A stretch of 64,000 nucleotides of DNA from Hespellia sp. (GTDB taxonomy: Bacteria; Bacillota; Clostridia; Lachnospirales; Lachnospiraceae), in contig JAQUUC010000002.1 of NCBI GenBank assembly GCA_028694105.1, positions 1-64,000 of the forward strand. Reading direction: 5' to 3'. This document shows, piece after piece, positions 36,232 to 45,631 of the stretch. Positions within the stretch are counted from its first letter, which is position 1, and each line of letters starts with the position of its first letter. The position numbers and the translations under genes are program-made. Below the pieces are notes generated by a model. It saw only the letters and a list, made by a program, of their open reading frames with translations, ran no database searches and was not told where the DNA came from.

Positions 36232-37380
36232 TTAAATTGTGTTTATATTGCCACCCGGGATCAACGGTTCAGGCCTCTCGCAGGTAGTTGTCATTTTATA
36301 AAACGCTCCACTTTTTGCTGACTCAATCATTCCTTCGATTGCTTCTGTAATGTGCATAATCAGACTTCCATTTGCTCTGTTATCGGAATGTGTCTCAATT
36401 GCATTTGCAAGATCAAGCACTCCAATTCCTCTCGAATAATCCTTCACTCTCGGAAATAATTCCGGCAATTCATAGAACTTCTCTTTTCTCGCGATTACCT
36501 CGTCCGATGTCTGATACACAGCATCTGTATACTGTTCTTTCCTATATATCTTCGGCGTTCCACCTCCAAAATTCGGATCTGGATAAGTAAGCGTTCCCTG
36601 ATCCCCATATATCTCAAACATGGGAAGATTTGACTTGTAAATGTCAAAACTCACATTAAAATTCACTGCCACTCCGCTTCTCAGCCTCAGTATTGAAGTA
36701 TAATGCGTTGGTGTTTCTGTTTTAAAATCTTCTCCAGCAGCTTCTCCTACATAGACATGCCTCGTGCTGTTTGCTGTTGCATCGAAAGCGGCAATGCTTT
36801 CAATCGGTCCAAGTATTGAGACAATTGCGGATAGGTAGTATGGTCCCATGTCAGATAGTGGACCGCTGTTTTTCAGATAAAATGGAAACGGGTTCGGATG
36901 CCATGTTTCAACTCCGAATGTTGTCATATTTGCTGTTACAAAAAACGGTTTTCCAATTAAATTCATATCCAGATAATATCGCAGACTTTGAAGCCCTGAC
37001 GATAGAAATGTATCTGGCGCACATCCGACTTTTACGCCTTTTGCTTCTGCCAGTTTCAGTACTTCCCTTGCCGCCTGTAAATCAGGTGCAAATGGTTTCT
37101 CACTAAAAAGGTGTTTGCCTGACTCTATGATTTTCTTATCCAAAGCAACATGAAACTGTGGCGGTGTAAGATTGATTACAATCTCAACTTCTTTATCCTG
37201 CAACAGTTCTTCCGTCGTATACGCCTTTTTTATTTCAAATTCAGATGCCAGTCTTTTCGCCCGCTCTATATCTACATCCGCACAGGCAATTACTTCAAGG
37301 TCGTTATAGAATGTTTTGATATCTGCAAGATATGTTCTACTGATTACCCCGGCTCCAAGTATTCCTATATATTTCTTCAA
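36232..37380 (-). CDS. Gfo/Idh/MocA-family NAD(P)-dependent oxidoreductase
   Basis: A 382-residue sugar oxidoreductase. The Rossmann motif is GILGAGVISRTYL, followed by the family hallmark FSEKPFAPD near residue 95 with the catalytic lysine. DMGPYYLSAIV holds the second active-site stretch. Members oxidise or reduce hydroxyls of sugars, often at C3. It is the first gene of the operon and uses a TTG start (37380) with AGGAGG 5 nt before it, which may limit its translation. It is divergent from the AraC regulator. Confidence 0.92.
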   Translation of the reverse strand: MKKYIGILGAGVISRTYLADIKTFYNDLEVIACADVDIERAKRLASEFEIKKAYTTEELLQDKEVEIVINLTPPQFHVALDKKIIESGKHLFSEKPFAPDLQAAREVLKLAEAKGVKVGCAPDTFLSSGLQSLRYYLDMNLIGKPFFVTANMTTFGVETWHPNPFPFYLKNSGPLSDMGPYYLSAIVSILGPIESIAAFDATANSTRHVYVGEAAGEDFKTETPTHYTSILRLRSGVAVNFNVSFDIYKSNLPMFEIYGDQGTLTYPDPNFGGGTPKIYRKEQYTDAVYQTSDEVIARKEKFYELPELFPRVKDYSRGIGVLDLANAIETHSDNRANGSLIMHITEAIEGMIESAKSGAFYKMTTTCERPEPLIPGGNINTI

Positions 37381-37480
37381 AGCGCCCTCCTTTCTTGTTG
37401 AATTTGCACATAGATTATTGCTTTTTTATATCTTTTATGTACATATTGTATCAGTTTTTTCATTCTGCTATTCTTTATAA

Positions 37481-37503
37481 ATTCCGTATAACATATGCAT
37501 ATA
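37481..37503 (+). promoter_or_regulatory. Candidate AraC-regulator operator, copy 1
   Basis: Begins ATTCCGTATA and ends TGCATATA, including the palindrome ATATGCATAT at 37493-37502. It matches copy 2 at 19 of 23 positions in the same orientation, 180 bp away. It lies about 30 bp upstream of the candidate -10 of the minus operon, where an activator would bind. Confidence 0.5.
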
Positions 37504-37660
37504 TTGCAATTTTTCTTTGCGACATCGTATATTGTGTATCAGCTAAAACACTAATTTTGCTCCAAATTTTGTTAATTATGTATGCAAATCATCTTTTATC
37601 ACATGTCAAATCTTGCTATTTCTGATTATAAATGATAGACTAGCCATAGTTATTGAAGCA

Positions 37661-37683
37661 ATTCCTTATACAATTTGCATATA
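37661..37683 (+). promoter_or_regulatory. Candidate AraC-regulator operator, copy 2
   Basis: Begins ATTCCTTATA and ends TGCATATA. It ends about 9 nt before the AGGGGG ribosome site of the regulator gene, a position suited to self-repression. Confidence 0.5.
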
Positions 37684-37707
37684 CAAACAGCAAAGGGGGC
37701 ATAAATC

Positions 37708-38574
37708 ATGTACACAAATGACTATTTTGAGATATTAGATTTGAATAGTGGAAAGAAGATTAACATTTCCAGAGAAATAGATGTTGAATTTTCCGCCACG
37801 ACGCATTGGCATCCTTTTGTTGAAATTCTCGTCAGTTGTTATGACGATACAGAAGTTAATATTAATTTCAAAAAATATGACCTAAAAACCAACGACTTCG
37901 TAATTATCTATCCCGGTGATTTACATTCGCTCCATAATGTTTCCGAGGATTCCTTTCTCTTAGTACAATTTCCACTTGATCTTCTGACTATTATGAACGA
38001 GCTGAAAAATATATTTTCCGTTTCATACCAGTACCACTACTTCAAATATGACCGGCTCAATATTGAAAGTGATCGAATGATTCTTTTAATCAAAGAACTA
38101 ACTGATCTGTACTATAGAGATGAACCTTTCAAAGAAGTTCGAATCTACACTCTTCTTTTAGAATTTTTCATAAAACTTGGTCAATATTGTATCCATACCA
38201 GATCAGACGATTTTTCCGGTAATACAGATGCTGAATACAAGTTCACACAGTTAATGGCAGAAGCCTGCCTTTACATTTCACAGAATTGCACACAGCCTTT
38301 GACACTGGATGACATTTCCCGTCATATGGGACTTAGCAAATCGCATTTTGCACATTTATTTAAGAAATACACGAACATGACATTTATCGATTTTCTTACC
38401 ACCGAGCGAATCAAACGGACAGAAGCCTTGATTCTAAATCCCAAAGCTCATATTATTGATATCGCCTTTGACTCCGGTTTCTCGAGCATCTCATCCTTCA
38501 ATCGTGCATTCAAAAAAATCAAAGGTGTTTCGCCTAGTAAATTCAGGGAAACAATGATTAACGGAGCCTTCTAA
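37708..38574 (+). CDS. AraC-family transcriptional regulator
   Basis: A 288-residue regulator with an N-terminal cupin ligand-binding half (HWHPFVEILVSCYDD, VIIYPGDLHSLHNV) and a C-terminal double helix-turn-helix (LTLDDISRHMGLSKSHFAHLFKKYT; IIDIAFDSGFSSISSFNRAFKK). It is divergent from the glycoside operon and most likely activates it in the presence of a sugar. AGGGGG lies 8 nt before the ATG. It is followed by a strong terminator shared with nifJ. Confidence 0.95.
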   Translation: MYTNDYFEILDLNSGKKINISREIDVEFSATTHWHPFVEILVSCYDDTEVNINFKKYDLKTNDFVIIYPGDLHSLHNVSEDSFLLVQFPLDLLTIMNELKNIFSVSYQYHYFKYDRLNIESDRMILLIKELTDLYYRDEPFKEVRIYTLLLEFFIKLGQYCIHTRSDDFSGNTDAEYKFTQLMAEACLYISQNCTQPLTLDDISRHMGLSKSHFAHLFKKYTNMTFIDFLTTERIKRTEALILNPKAHIIDIAFDSGFSSISSFNRAFKKIKGVSPSKFRETMINGAF

Positions 38575-38590
38575 AAAGAACAAGATAGCA

Positions 38591-38620
38591 AAAACCCCCG
38601 AGCCAAGGCCCGGGGGTTTT
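38591..38620. terminator. Bidirectional terminator between araC-like gene and nifJ
   Basis: AAAACCCCCG and CGGGGGTTTT form a very stable stem, with GCC/GGC extending it, giving T-runs on both strands. It serves the regulator (plus) and nifJ (minus). Confidence 0.95.
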
Positions 38621-38656
38621 CTGTCTCATTATGCAATTGATCTACTAATTTTAGTC

Positions 38657-41600
38657 TTATTCCTCTACTCCGTAAAGAGTGATTAACTTATTAAGGTAAG
38701 CATATCTTTCTTTCGCTTCCTTCTCAGATTTCGCAAATAACTGAGCGGCTCTCTCTGGATTAGCTCTCTTCAGTGCGTTGTAACGAACCTCTCCATCAAG
38801 GAAGTCCTGATAGCTCTCTGTTGGAGCTTTGCTGTCTAATGTAAATGCAGCTTTTCCTTCTTCCTTAAGTGCAGGTTTGAAACGGAAGTTGAACCAGTAT
38901 CCGGAAGCTACAGCTAACTGCTCTTCTGTCTGAGCTTTTGCCATACCTTTCTTGATACCATGGTTGATACATGGAGCGTATGCGATGATCAGTGATGGTC
39001 CCGGATAAGCCTCTGCCTCAGCAATTGCTTTTACGGTCTGATTGTAATCAGCACCCATAGCGATCTGTGCAACGTATACATAACCATAGCTCATTGCGAT
39101 ACTTGCAAGGTCTTTCTTCTTAATCTCTTTACCAGCTGCTGCGAACTGTGCTGTCGCACCTGTTGGTGTTGCTTTTGAAGACTGTCCGCCTGTATTAGAA
39201 TATACCTCTGTATCGTATACCATGATGTTGATGTCCTGTCCACTTGCTAATACGTGGTCAACACCACCAAATCCGATATCGTAAGCCCAGCCGTCACCAC
39301 CGAAGATCCACTGTGATTTCTTAGCGAGGAAATCTTTCTGAGAAAGGATTTCTTTTTTGTCATCACAGTCGCATCCGCAAGCCTCGATAGCTGCAACTAA
39401 TTTTTCTGTAGCTGTTCCGTTGGTAACACCGCTGTTAAATGTATCTAAGTATTCTTTTGCTGCTGCTGCAACATCAGCGTTGTCAGAATCTACGAAGCCT
39501 TCTACTTTTGCTTTTAATCTTGTTCTGATTGCTTTCTGAGCCAGTAACATACCAAGACCGAATTCAGCATTATCTTCGAACAGTGAGTTAGCCCATGCTG
39601 GTCCCTGTCCTTTTTCATTTACTGTATATGGTGTAGATGGTGAAGAGTTACCCCAGATTGATGAACAACCTGTTGCGTTAGCAATGTACATTCTGTCACC
39701 GAATAACTGTGTAATTAATTTTGCATATGGTGTCTCACCACAACCTGCGCAAGCGCCTGAGAACTCAAGCAGAGGTTTCTTAAACTGAGAACCTTTTACG
39801 GTAGCTTCTTTGAATTTAGCAACAACTTCTGGTTTTACCGGAATTGCTGTTCCAAAATCAAATGTAGCCTGCTCAGCGTTCTGGATGTCTTCATTTGCTG
39901 CTGCATTTTCCATTGTAAGAGCGTTCTCACCCTTCTTACCCGGGCATACATTTGCACAAGATCCACAGCCTGTACAGTCAAGAGATGAAATCGTCATTGT
40001 GAATTTCATTCCCGGCATACCGATCATATCGATTGTCTGTGTTCCTGCTGGAACCTTAGCTGCCTCTTCTTCTGTAAGAGCAACCGGACGGATTACGGCA
40101 TGAGGACAAACATAAGCACAACGGTTACACTGGATACAGTTCTCTGAGTGCCATACCGGAATGTTAACTGCGATACCACGTTTCTCAAATGCTGCTGAAC
40201 CGGAAGGTGTGTTACCATTTACATATTCATTGAATGCAGATACAGGTAATGTATTTCCTTCCTGTGCATTTACTTTGCTCTGAATGTTATTAACAAAATC
40301 AACAACATCTTTTCTGTCTCCTGCTGCTGTCTTCGTTGCAAGGCCTTCGTCTGCTGCGTCTTTCCAAGACTCTGGAACCTGTACTTCTACAACCTGCTGG
40401 GCACCTGCGTCGATAGCAGCCCAGTTCTTAGCAACGACATCATCACCCTTACGTCCGTAAGTAGCTTTTGCTGCTGCCTTCATCAGTTCGTTTGCTTTCT
40501 CTTCTGGAATGATAGCTGCCAGTTTGAAGAATGCCGACTGAAGGATTGTGTTGATACGGGTTGGTCCCATACCGGTTTCGATACCGATCTTCACACCGTC
40601 AATGACGTAGAATTTGATGTTGTGCTTTGCGATAAATGCTTTTACCTGTCCGGGAACGTGAGCTTCAATCCCTTCCATATCCCATGGGCAGTTCAAAAGG
40701 AATGTACCACCATCAACTAATTCCTGAACCATGTTATACTTCGTCATGTAAGAAGGATTGTGGCAGGCAACAAAGTTTGCCTTTTTGATCAGGTATGTTG
40801 ATTTAATTGGTTTCTTACCAAAACGGAGATGAGACATTGTAACACCGCCGGATTTCTTTGAATCATAGTCAAAGTAAGCCTGAGCGTACATATCTGTGTT
40901 GTCACCGATGATCTTGATCGAGTTCTTGTTAGCTCCTACAGTACCGTCAGCTCCAAGTCCCCAGAATTTACAGTTGATTGTTCCTTCCGGTGTCGTAACG
41001 AGTGGATCTCCAACTTCAAGTGAAAGGTGTGTCACATCATCGTTGATACCGATTGTAAATCTTGGTTTGTCTGTGTTGTTGAATGTAGCAACAATCTGTG
41101 CTGGTGTTGTATCTTTAGAACCTAAACCGTAACGTCCTGAGTTAATCTGAACATCACCAAATTTTGTTCCCTTTAATGCTGAAACAACATCTAAGTATAA
41201 TGGCTCGCCCTGAGCTCCCGGCTCTTTCGAACGATCTAATACGTTGATTAATTTAACAGTATCCGGAATTGCATCGATCAAAGCCTTTGCGCAGAAAGGT
41301 CTGAAAAGACGAACCTTAACGACTCCGACTTTCTCGCCTGCTGCCATTAAGTAATCGATGGTCTCATCGATCGTATCACATACAGAACCCATAGCGATGA
41401 TAACTTTCTCAGCATCAGCAGCTCCGTAGTAGTTGAACAGTTTGTAGTCTGTTCCGATCTTAGCGTTTACCTTGTCCATGTAATCCTGAACGATAGCCGG
41501 CATAGCCTCGTAATATGGATTGCAGGCTTCTCTTGCCTGGAAGAAGATATCCGGGTTCTGTGCAGATCCCATCTGGCATGGGTGATTTGGATTCAAAGCG

Positions 41601-42217
41601 TTCTGACGGAAGGCTTCTACTTCATCCATGTTCATCATGTCCGCTAAATCTTCGTAATCCCATGTCTCAATCTTCTGAATCTCATGAGAAGTTCTAAATC
41701 CATCAAAGAAGTTGATGAAAGGAATCTTACCTGTCAGTGCTGCGCAGTGAGCTACCGGAGATAAATCCATAACTTCCTGTACACTGGATTCACAGAGCAT
41801 AGCTGCACCGGTCTGACGACAGGCATACACGTCTGTGTGATCTCCGAAAATTGATAGTGCGTGGCTTGCAAGTGCACGCGCAGATACCTGAAATACACCC
41901 GGAAGCTGCTCGCCAGCTACTTTATATAAATTAGGAATCATCAAAAGTAAACCTTGTGATGCTGTAAATGTTGTTGTCATCGCGCCTGCTGCCAATGAAC
42001 CATGCACAGCTCCTGCTGCACCAGCTTCTGATTGCATCTCTGTAACTTGAACTGTCTGTCCAAAAATATTTTTTCTACCTTCGGTAGCCCATTCATCAAC
42101 ATGCTCAGGCATAACTGATGATGGTGTAATTGGGTAAATCGCTGCAACTTCTGTGTATGCATATGATACGTGAGCCGCTGCCTGGTTACCATCCATGGTC
42201 TTCATTTTTCTTGCCAT
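38657..42217 (-). CDS. nifJ: Pyruvate:ferredoxin (flavodoxin) oxidoreductase, single chain
   Basis: Converts pyruvate + CoA to acetyl-CoA + CO2 with electrons to ferredoxin; central to clostridial fermentation. The 1186-residue chain has all domains: the N-terminal pyrimidine-binding part (YPITPSSVMPEHVDEWA), the CoA-binding region, and two ferredoxin-type clusters in CIQCNRCAYVCPHAV and CTGCGSCANVCPG. A third cluster begins CAGCGETPYAKL, and the thiamine diphosphate motif is GDGWAYDIGFGGVDH with NTGGQSS. The ATG at 42217 has AGGAGG 9 nt upstream. Own promoter and terminator indicate a one-gene unit. Confidence 0.98.
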   Translation of the reverse strand: MARKMKTMDGNQAAAHVSYAYTEVAAIYPITPSSVMPEHVDEWATEGRKNIFGQTVQVTEMQSEAGAAGAVHGSLAAGAMTTTFTASQGLLLMIPNLYKVAGEQLPGVFQVSARALASHALSIFGDHTDVYACRQTGAAMLCESSVQEVMDLSPVAHCAALTGKIPFINFFDGFRTSHEIQKIETWDYEDLADMMNMDEVEAFRQNALNPNHPCQMGSAQNPDIFFQAREACNPYYEAMPAIVQDYMDKVNAKIGTDYKLFNYYGAADAEKVIIAMGSVCDTIDETIDYLMAAGEKVGVVKVRLFRPFCAKALIDAIPDTVKLINVLDRSKEPGAQGEPLYLDVVSALKGTKFGDVQINSGRYGLGSKDTTPAQIVATFNNTDKPRFTIGINDDVTHLSLEVGDPLVTTPEGTINCKFWGLGADGTVGANKNSIKIIGDNTDMYAQAYFDYDSKKSGGVTMSHLRFGKKPIKSTYLIKKANFVACHNPSYMTKYNMVQELVDGGTFLLNCPWDMEGIEAHVPGQVKAFIAKHNIKFYVIDGVKIGIETGMGPTRINTILQSAFFKLAAIIPEEKANELMKAAAKATYGRKGDDVVAKNWAAIDAGAQQVVEVQVPESWKDAADEGLATKTAAGDRKDVVDFVNNIQSKVNAQEGNTLPVSAFNEYVNGNTPSGSAAFEKRGIAVNIPVWHSENCIQCNRCAYVCPHAVIRPVALTEEEAAKVPAGTQTIDMIGMPGMKFTMTISSLDCTGCGSCANVCPGKKGENALTMENAAANEDIQNAEQATFDFGTAIPVKPEVVAKFKEATVKGSQFKKPLLEFSGACAGCGETPYAKLITQLFGDRMYIANATGCSSIWGNSSPSTPYTVNEKGQGPAWANSLFEDNAEFGLGMLLAQKAIRTRLKAKVEGFVDSDNADVAAAAKEYLDTFNSGVTNGTATEKLVAAIEACGCDCDDKKEILSQKDFLAKKSQWIFGGDGWAYDIGFGGVDHVLASGQDINIMVYDTEVYSNTGGQSSKATPTGATAQFAAAGKEIKKKDLASIAMSYGYVYVAQIAMGADYNQTVKAIAEAEAYPGPSLIIAYAPCINHGIKKGMAKAQTEEQLAVASGYWFNFRFKPALKEEGKAAFTLDSKAPTESYQDFLDGEVRYNALKRANPERAAQLFAKSEKEAKERYAYLNKLITLYGVEE

Positions 42218-42272
42218 TTCTTTATTCCTCCTTAAGTTTACATTGTAAAAATATTGCTTCACATGTATACAT

Positions 42273-42301
42273 ATTATATCCCCATTACTACCAAAAGTCT
42301 A
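42273..42301 (-). promoter_or_regulatory. Promoter of nifJ
   Basis: On the minus strand a perfect TATAAT (42273-42278) is 17 nt from TAGACT (42296-42301). The -35 is weak but spacing is ideal. It lies between the MATE stop codon and nifJ. Confidence 0.6.
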
Positions 42302-42317
42302 GTAATGATTCGTTGGT

Positions 42318-43694
42318 TTATTGTTCATTTTCACGAACAACACCCAACAATTCCATATGATACCATTTATCCGTACGGAGCCGGTATTCACTGGTGAATA
42401 TTTTCAGGCACTGGTCAAGTTTCAGTACCATATACACTACCATGACCGGCCATTTCAGAACAAGCGCTGCAATGAGACCGCATGGAATCGTAAATCCCCA
42501 CAGAAAAATCAGGTCATTGCACATGGCAAACCGGACGTCTCCGCCGCCGCGCAGAATCCCCATCATATTCATGGTCTGAACAGATCTGCACAATTCCACG
42601 ACCGAGCCGATCAGCATAATCTGTCCGGCATACATCTTCGTGATATCCGTCACCTTATATAAATCAATCACAAAGCCCCGGCACAGGAGCATAATTGCCA
42701 TCCCTAAAAGTCCGACAATCACAGAAACCCTCTGAAACAGCTTTTTATCCTGCATCAGCTGTCTGCGGTTCCCCTGACCGATTACATTTCCCACCAGCAC
42801 GCACGCTGCCGAGTTCATTCCGGACACAACGACACCGGACAGTTCACTGATGTTCGCATAAATTGCATTTGCCGAGACGATCTCCGTGCCAAGCCTGCCC
42901 AGAATCATCGCTACCGCAGCTTCACCGAGCGCCCAGAACAGTTCATTTAAAATAACCGGAACACTTGTGGAAATGTAGATGCGGAAAAGGTCAGGTCTGT
43001 TATTCTGAACTTTTTTGCCGGCAAAAAACAGCCGCCACAGATTTAATTTCCGCTCTTTCTTATATATATAAATCAGCAGCAGGATACTCTCTACAGCTCT
43101 TGCACATAATGTCGCAATCGCAGCCCCGCGGATCCCCAGTACCGGCATACCGCATTTTCCAAAAATCAGAATATAATTCAGGCCAATGTTAACGCACAGC
43201 GAAATTGCCGATAAGATCATGGCAATCCGGACAATGTGAACTGCGCGCAGGACACAGAGCGTGACTGTCGTTGCCGCAAAGAACAGATAGGACCATGCTA
43301 CGATTCGAAGATAGTCTGCCCCCATCGTAATGACAGCAGCATCTCTTGTGAACAGCCGCATAATCTGCCGCGGAAAACAGATGGCAGCAACTGTAATCAC
43401 ACATGCGATTGCTGCTGTCATCCGGTATGTATACACTAAAATCTGATGGATTGCTTCCTTATCTTTCTTTCCCCAGAACTGTGCCGCCAGTACATTTGCG
43501 CCACCACCGATTCCATATACCACAAGGGTCACAATAAAAAACACTTGGTTTGCAAGGGAGGATGCCGCAAGCGGCACCTCACCCAGCTGACCAAGCATCA
43601 CGGTATCCATGAGATTTACTGCAAAATTAATCAGATTCTGCATTGCGATTGGCAAAGCAATTCCTAATAATAATCGAATTCTCTCTTTAGTCAT
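42318..43694 (-). CDS. MATE-family efflux transporter
   Basis: A 458-residue membrane protein with about 12 segments and the MATE opening ALPIAMQNLINFAVNLMDTVMLGQLGEVPLAA. MATE proteins export cationic drugs or metabolites using sodium or proton gradients. The ATG overlaps the stop of the SIS-domain gene by 8 nt and has no clear ribosome site of its own, so translation is coupled. A link between export and the SIS-domain enzyme is not obvious. The end of the gene is 17 nt from the nifJ promoter. Confidence 0.92.
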   Translation of the reverse strand: MTKERIRLLLGIALPIAMQNLINFAVNLMDTVMLGQLGEVPLAASSLANQVFFIVTLVVYGIGGGANVLAAQFWGKKDKEAIHQILVYTYRMTAAIACVITVAAICFPRQIMRLFTRDAAVITMGADYLRIVAWSYLFFAATTVTLCVLRAVHIVRIAMILSAISLCVNIGLNYILIFGKCGMPVLGIRGAAIATLCARAVESILLLIYIYKKERKLNLWRLFFAGKKVQNNRPDLFRIYISTSVPVILNELFWALGEAAVAMILGRLGTEIVSANAIYANISELSGVVVSGMNSAACVLVGNVIGQGNRRQLMQDKKLFQRVSVIVGLLGMAIMLLCRGFVIDLYKVTDITKMYAGQIMLIGSVVELCRSVQTMNMMGILRGGGDVRFAMCNDLIFLWGFTIPCGLIAALVLKWPVMVVYMVLKLDQCLKIFTSEYRLRTDKWYHMELLGVVRENEQ

Positions 43695-44745
43695 GTGTCT
43701 TAAAATAGCTTTCCATTACACTGTTATCATGTGGTAATGTCAAGTTTCTCCCTCCGTCAAAAGCAAGTCGGTAAGCGATTACCTGTACGGCTACCGACAG
43801 TTCAATTGCAGTAAAATGTTCCGTTACAAGATCCACCTGAAGGTCTTTGTCATCCACTACCCTGCTCCCGATTACAAAACCGTTATTCTTTACTTCCTTC
43901 ATCCATCTTGCAAGCGACAGACCTTTTCTTTCTTCTGTACCGTCATTCAGTACAATGACACAGTGGTTATAGTTGTATCCGTAATTCGGTCCATGCATTC
44001 CCTCTTCCAGCTCGTATCCGACTGATGCGATCTGTGGGCATTCCCATGCTTTCATCGCCGCCTCAAGTGCAAGACCATAGAGAGATCCTGCCCCTGTGAA
44101 TACAAGAAGCTGTGACTGGAACATTCTGCGTCTCGCATCGTCCATCCATTTCAGCGAGCTCTTGATAATTGCCTCCGTGCTTGCCGGAAGACGCCGTGCT
44201 TCCTCGATGTATGTATCGAATTCTTCCTGTGTGAGATTTCCGTAGGTTTTGCCAACTGTAAGTCCAAGTATCATCTGAGTCAGGACAGAGGTACAGTATC
44301 CGATGGTTCTCATCGGGCAGTCCTCGATGCCGCTTCCCATATTGATCACGATGCTGCTCTCCTTCGCGAGAGGTGTCTCTTCACTTTCCGTAATCGCAAC
44401 GGTCAGAAATCCTTGTTCACGAAAGCTTTTCTGCGCCTCACGCACGAAATGAGAGGTTCCTGTCTGTGATGTGAATACATAAAGTGCATTCGGATTGCGC
44501 AGATAACGGTCGTACATAAATTCATTCGAACTTACTACAGTCGTTCTTATTTTGCTCACCTTCTCAATGAATGGGCGCGCCGTCATCGCTGATGTGTTTG
44601 ATGTGCCCGATCCGATGAAAATAATCTCATCAATCTTCTTTTCTGTGATTTTCTCACTTAACTCTTTCAGATAAGTCTCATGATGATCCAGCACATTTTC
44701 AAGAGCCGCTGGGACTCTCTCAATACATGTTATAATTGATTCCAT
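43687..44745 (-). CDS. SIS-domain sugar-phosphate protein (deglycase/deaminase type)
   Basis: A 352-residue protein with two SIS domains, related to the isomerase half of GlmS and to fructosamine-6-phosphate deglycases. The first domain has IIFIGSGTSNTSAM and VFTSQTGTSHFVREA, which bind sugar phosphate; the second has LVFTGAGSLYGLALEAAMK and ELEEGMHGPNYGY. The start has AGGGG 7 nt upstream. It follows a mannose-family PTS operon, as do glucoselysine and fructoselysine deglycase genes in enteric bacteria. A role in splitting an Amadori-type or amino-sugar phosphate is plausible but unproven. Confidence 0.85.
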   Translation of the reverse strand: MESIITCIERVPAALENVLDHHETYLKELSEKITEKKIDEIIFIGSGTSNTSAMTARPFIEKVSKIRTTVVSSNEFMYDRYLRNPNALYVFTSQTGTSHFVREAQKSFREQGFLTVAITESEETPLAKESSIVINMGSGIEDCPMRTIGYCTSVLTQMILGLTVGKTYGNLTQEEFDTYIEEARRLPASTEAIIKSSLKWMDDARRRMFQSQLLVFTGAGSLYGLALEAAMKAWECPQIASVGYELEEGMHGPNYGYNYNHCVIVLNDGTEERKGLSLARWMKEVKNNGFVIGSRVVDDKDLQVDLVTEHFTAIELSVAVQVIAYRLAFDGGRNLTLPHDNSVMESYFKTHD

Positions 44746-44764
44746 ATCCTGTCCCCTTTTTAAG

Positions 44765-44791
44765 AAAAGCGGACATATTTTGTCCGCTTTT
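44765..44791 (-). terminator. Terminator after the PTS operon, close before the SIS-domain gene
   Basis: GCGGACA and TGTCCGC form a perfect stem with A/T flanks, followed on the minus strand by TTTTCTT. It ends 19 nt before the ATG of the SIS-domain gene, leaving no room for a promoter, so that gene needs readthrough or coupling. Confidence 0.8.
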
Positions 44792-44806
44792 TTGTTTCAT
44801 CTGTGA

Positions 44807-45631
44807 TTAGAAAATTCCGATTACCTTTCCAAGAACACCAACTACCATCATACCAAGCATGATCCAGATTGGTTTTACATTTTTCTTCAGTAATTTGTAA
44901 CATGCAAATGTAAGAAGTAATGGCAGAAGATTTGGGAAGATCTGATCCAGCATATCCTGAACGACCAGTTCTGAACCCTGTATCTTGGCAACTGCCGGTA
45001 TACTAAAGCTGACCATCGAACACGTCATTGCACCGACTGTCATCAGTCCGACAATTCCTGCACCTTTGGTGATTTTACCTAAGAGACCATTCTCGCTTGC
45101 GCTCTTTAAGAAGGTAGATCCCATGTTGTAACCTGCAAATACGCCGTAGTAACGAAGTAAATGTGCAACTACATTATATAACAATAAATGAATCACGGCA
45201 CCAAGGATACTTCCCTGTGCTGCCAGTGCAATACCGATTCCAAGAGCAATGATACGAAGTGAGCCCTGGAAGAGGGAATCGCCGATTCCGGCAAATGGTC
45301 CCATAAGTGAAAGCTTTACTGCATTGATGGATGTTTTATCAAACTCTTCATCTTTGGATGCTTCTTTCTCCATAGAAGTAGATAAACCGGTGATAAAACC
45401 ACCCATGGTTGGTGTTGTGTTGAACAATTCATAATGACGTTTGTAAGCCTCGATACGCTGATCTTCGTCTTTGTAATATCTCTTGATAACGGGAATCATG
45501 GTGTATACATATCCAAGAGCCTGCATTCTTTCATAATTATATGTAGAACTCAGTGTCATGGTTCTCCAGAACACCTTTTTGAGCATTTTTTTGTCTTCCG
45601 CGTCATTTACCTTTAATGCCTGATTAATCAT
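44807..45631 (-). CDS. PTS mannose/fructose/sorbose family IID component
   Basis: A 274-residue membrane subunit. The family stretch is TLSSTYNYERMQALGYVYTMIPVI near residues 26-50, followed by LMGPFAGIGDSLFQGSLR. Together with IIC it forms the sugar channel. The start overlaps the IIC stop by 8 nt. It is the last PTS gene and is followed by a terminator. Confidence 0.96.
   Translation of the reverse strand: MINQALKVNDAEDKKMLKKVFWRTMTLSSTYNYERMQALGYVYTMIPVIKRYYKDEDQRIEAYKRHYELFNTTPTMGGFITGLSTSMEKEASKDEEFDKTSINAVKLSLMGPFAGIGDSLFQGSLRIIALGIGIALAAQGSILGAVIHLLLYNVVAHLLRYYGVFAGYNMGSTFLKSASENGLLGKITKGAGIVGLMTVGAMTCSMVSFSIPAVAKIQGSELVVQDMLDQIFPNLLPLLLTFACYKLLKKNVKPIWIMLGMMVVGVLGKVIGIF

Larger units (their letters stand above)
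37381..37707. promoter_or_regulatory. Shared control region of the glycoside operon and AraC regulator
   Basis: This 327-bp AT-rich gap holds no gene. For the minus operon a TACAAT -10 candidate is at 37445-37450, but no matching -35 is seen, as expected for a promoter that needs an activator. For the regulator gene no convincing promoter pair was found. Two copies of a 23-bp repeat are listed separately. Confidence 0.5.
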
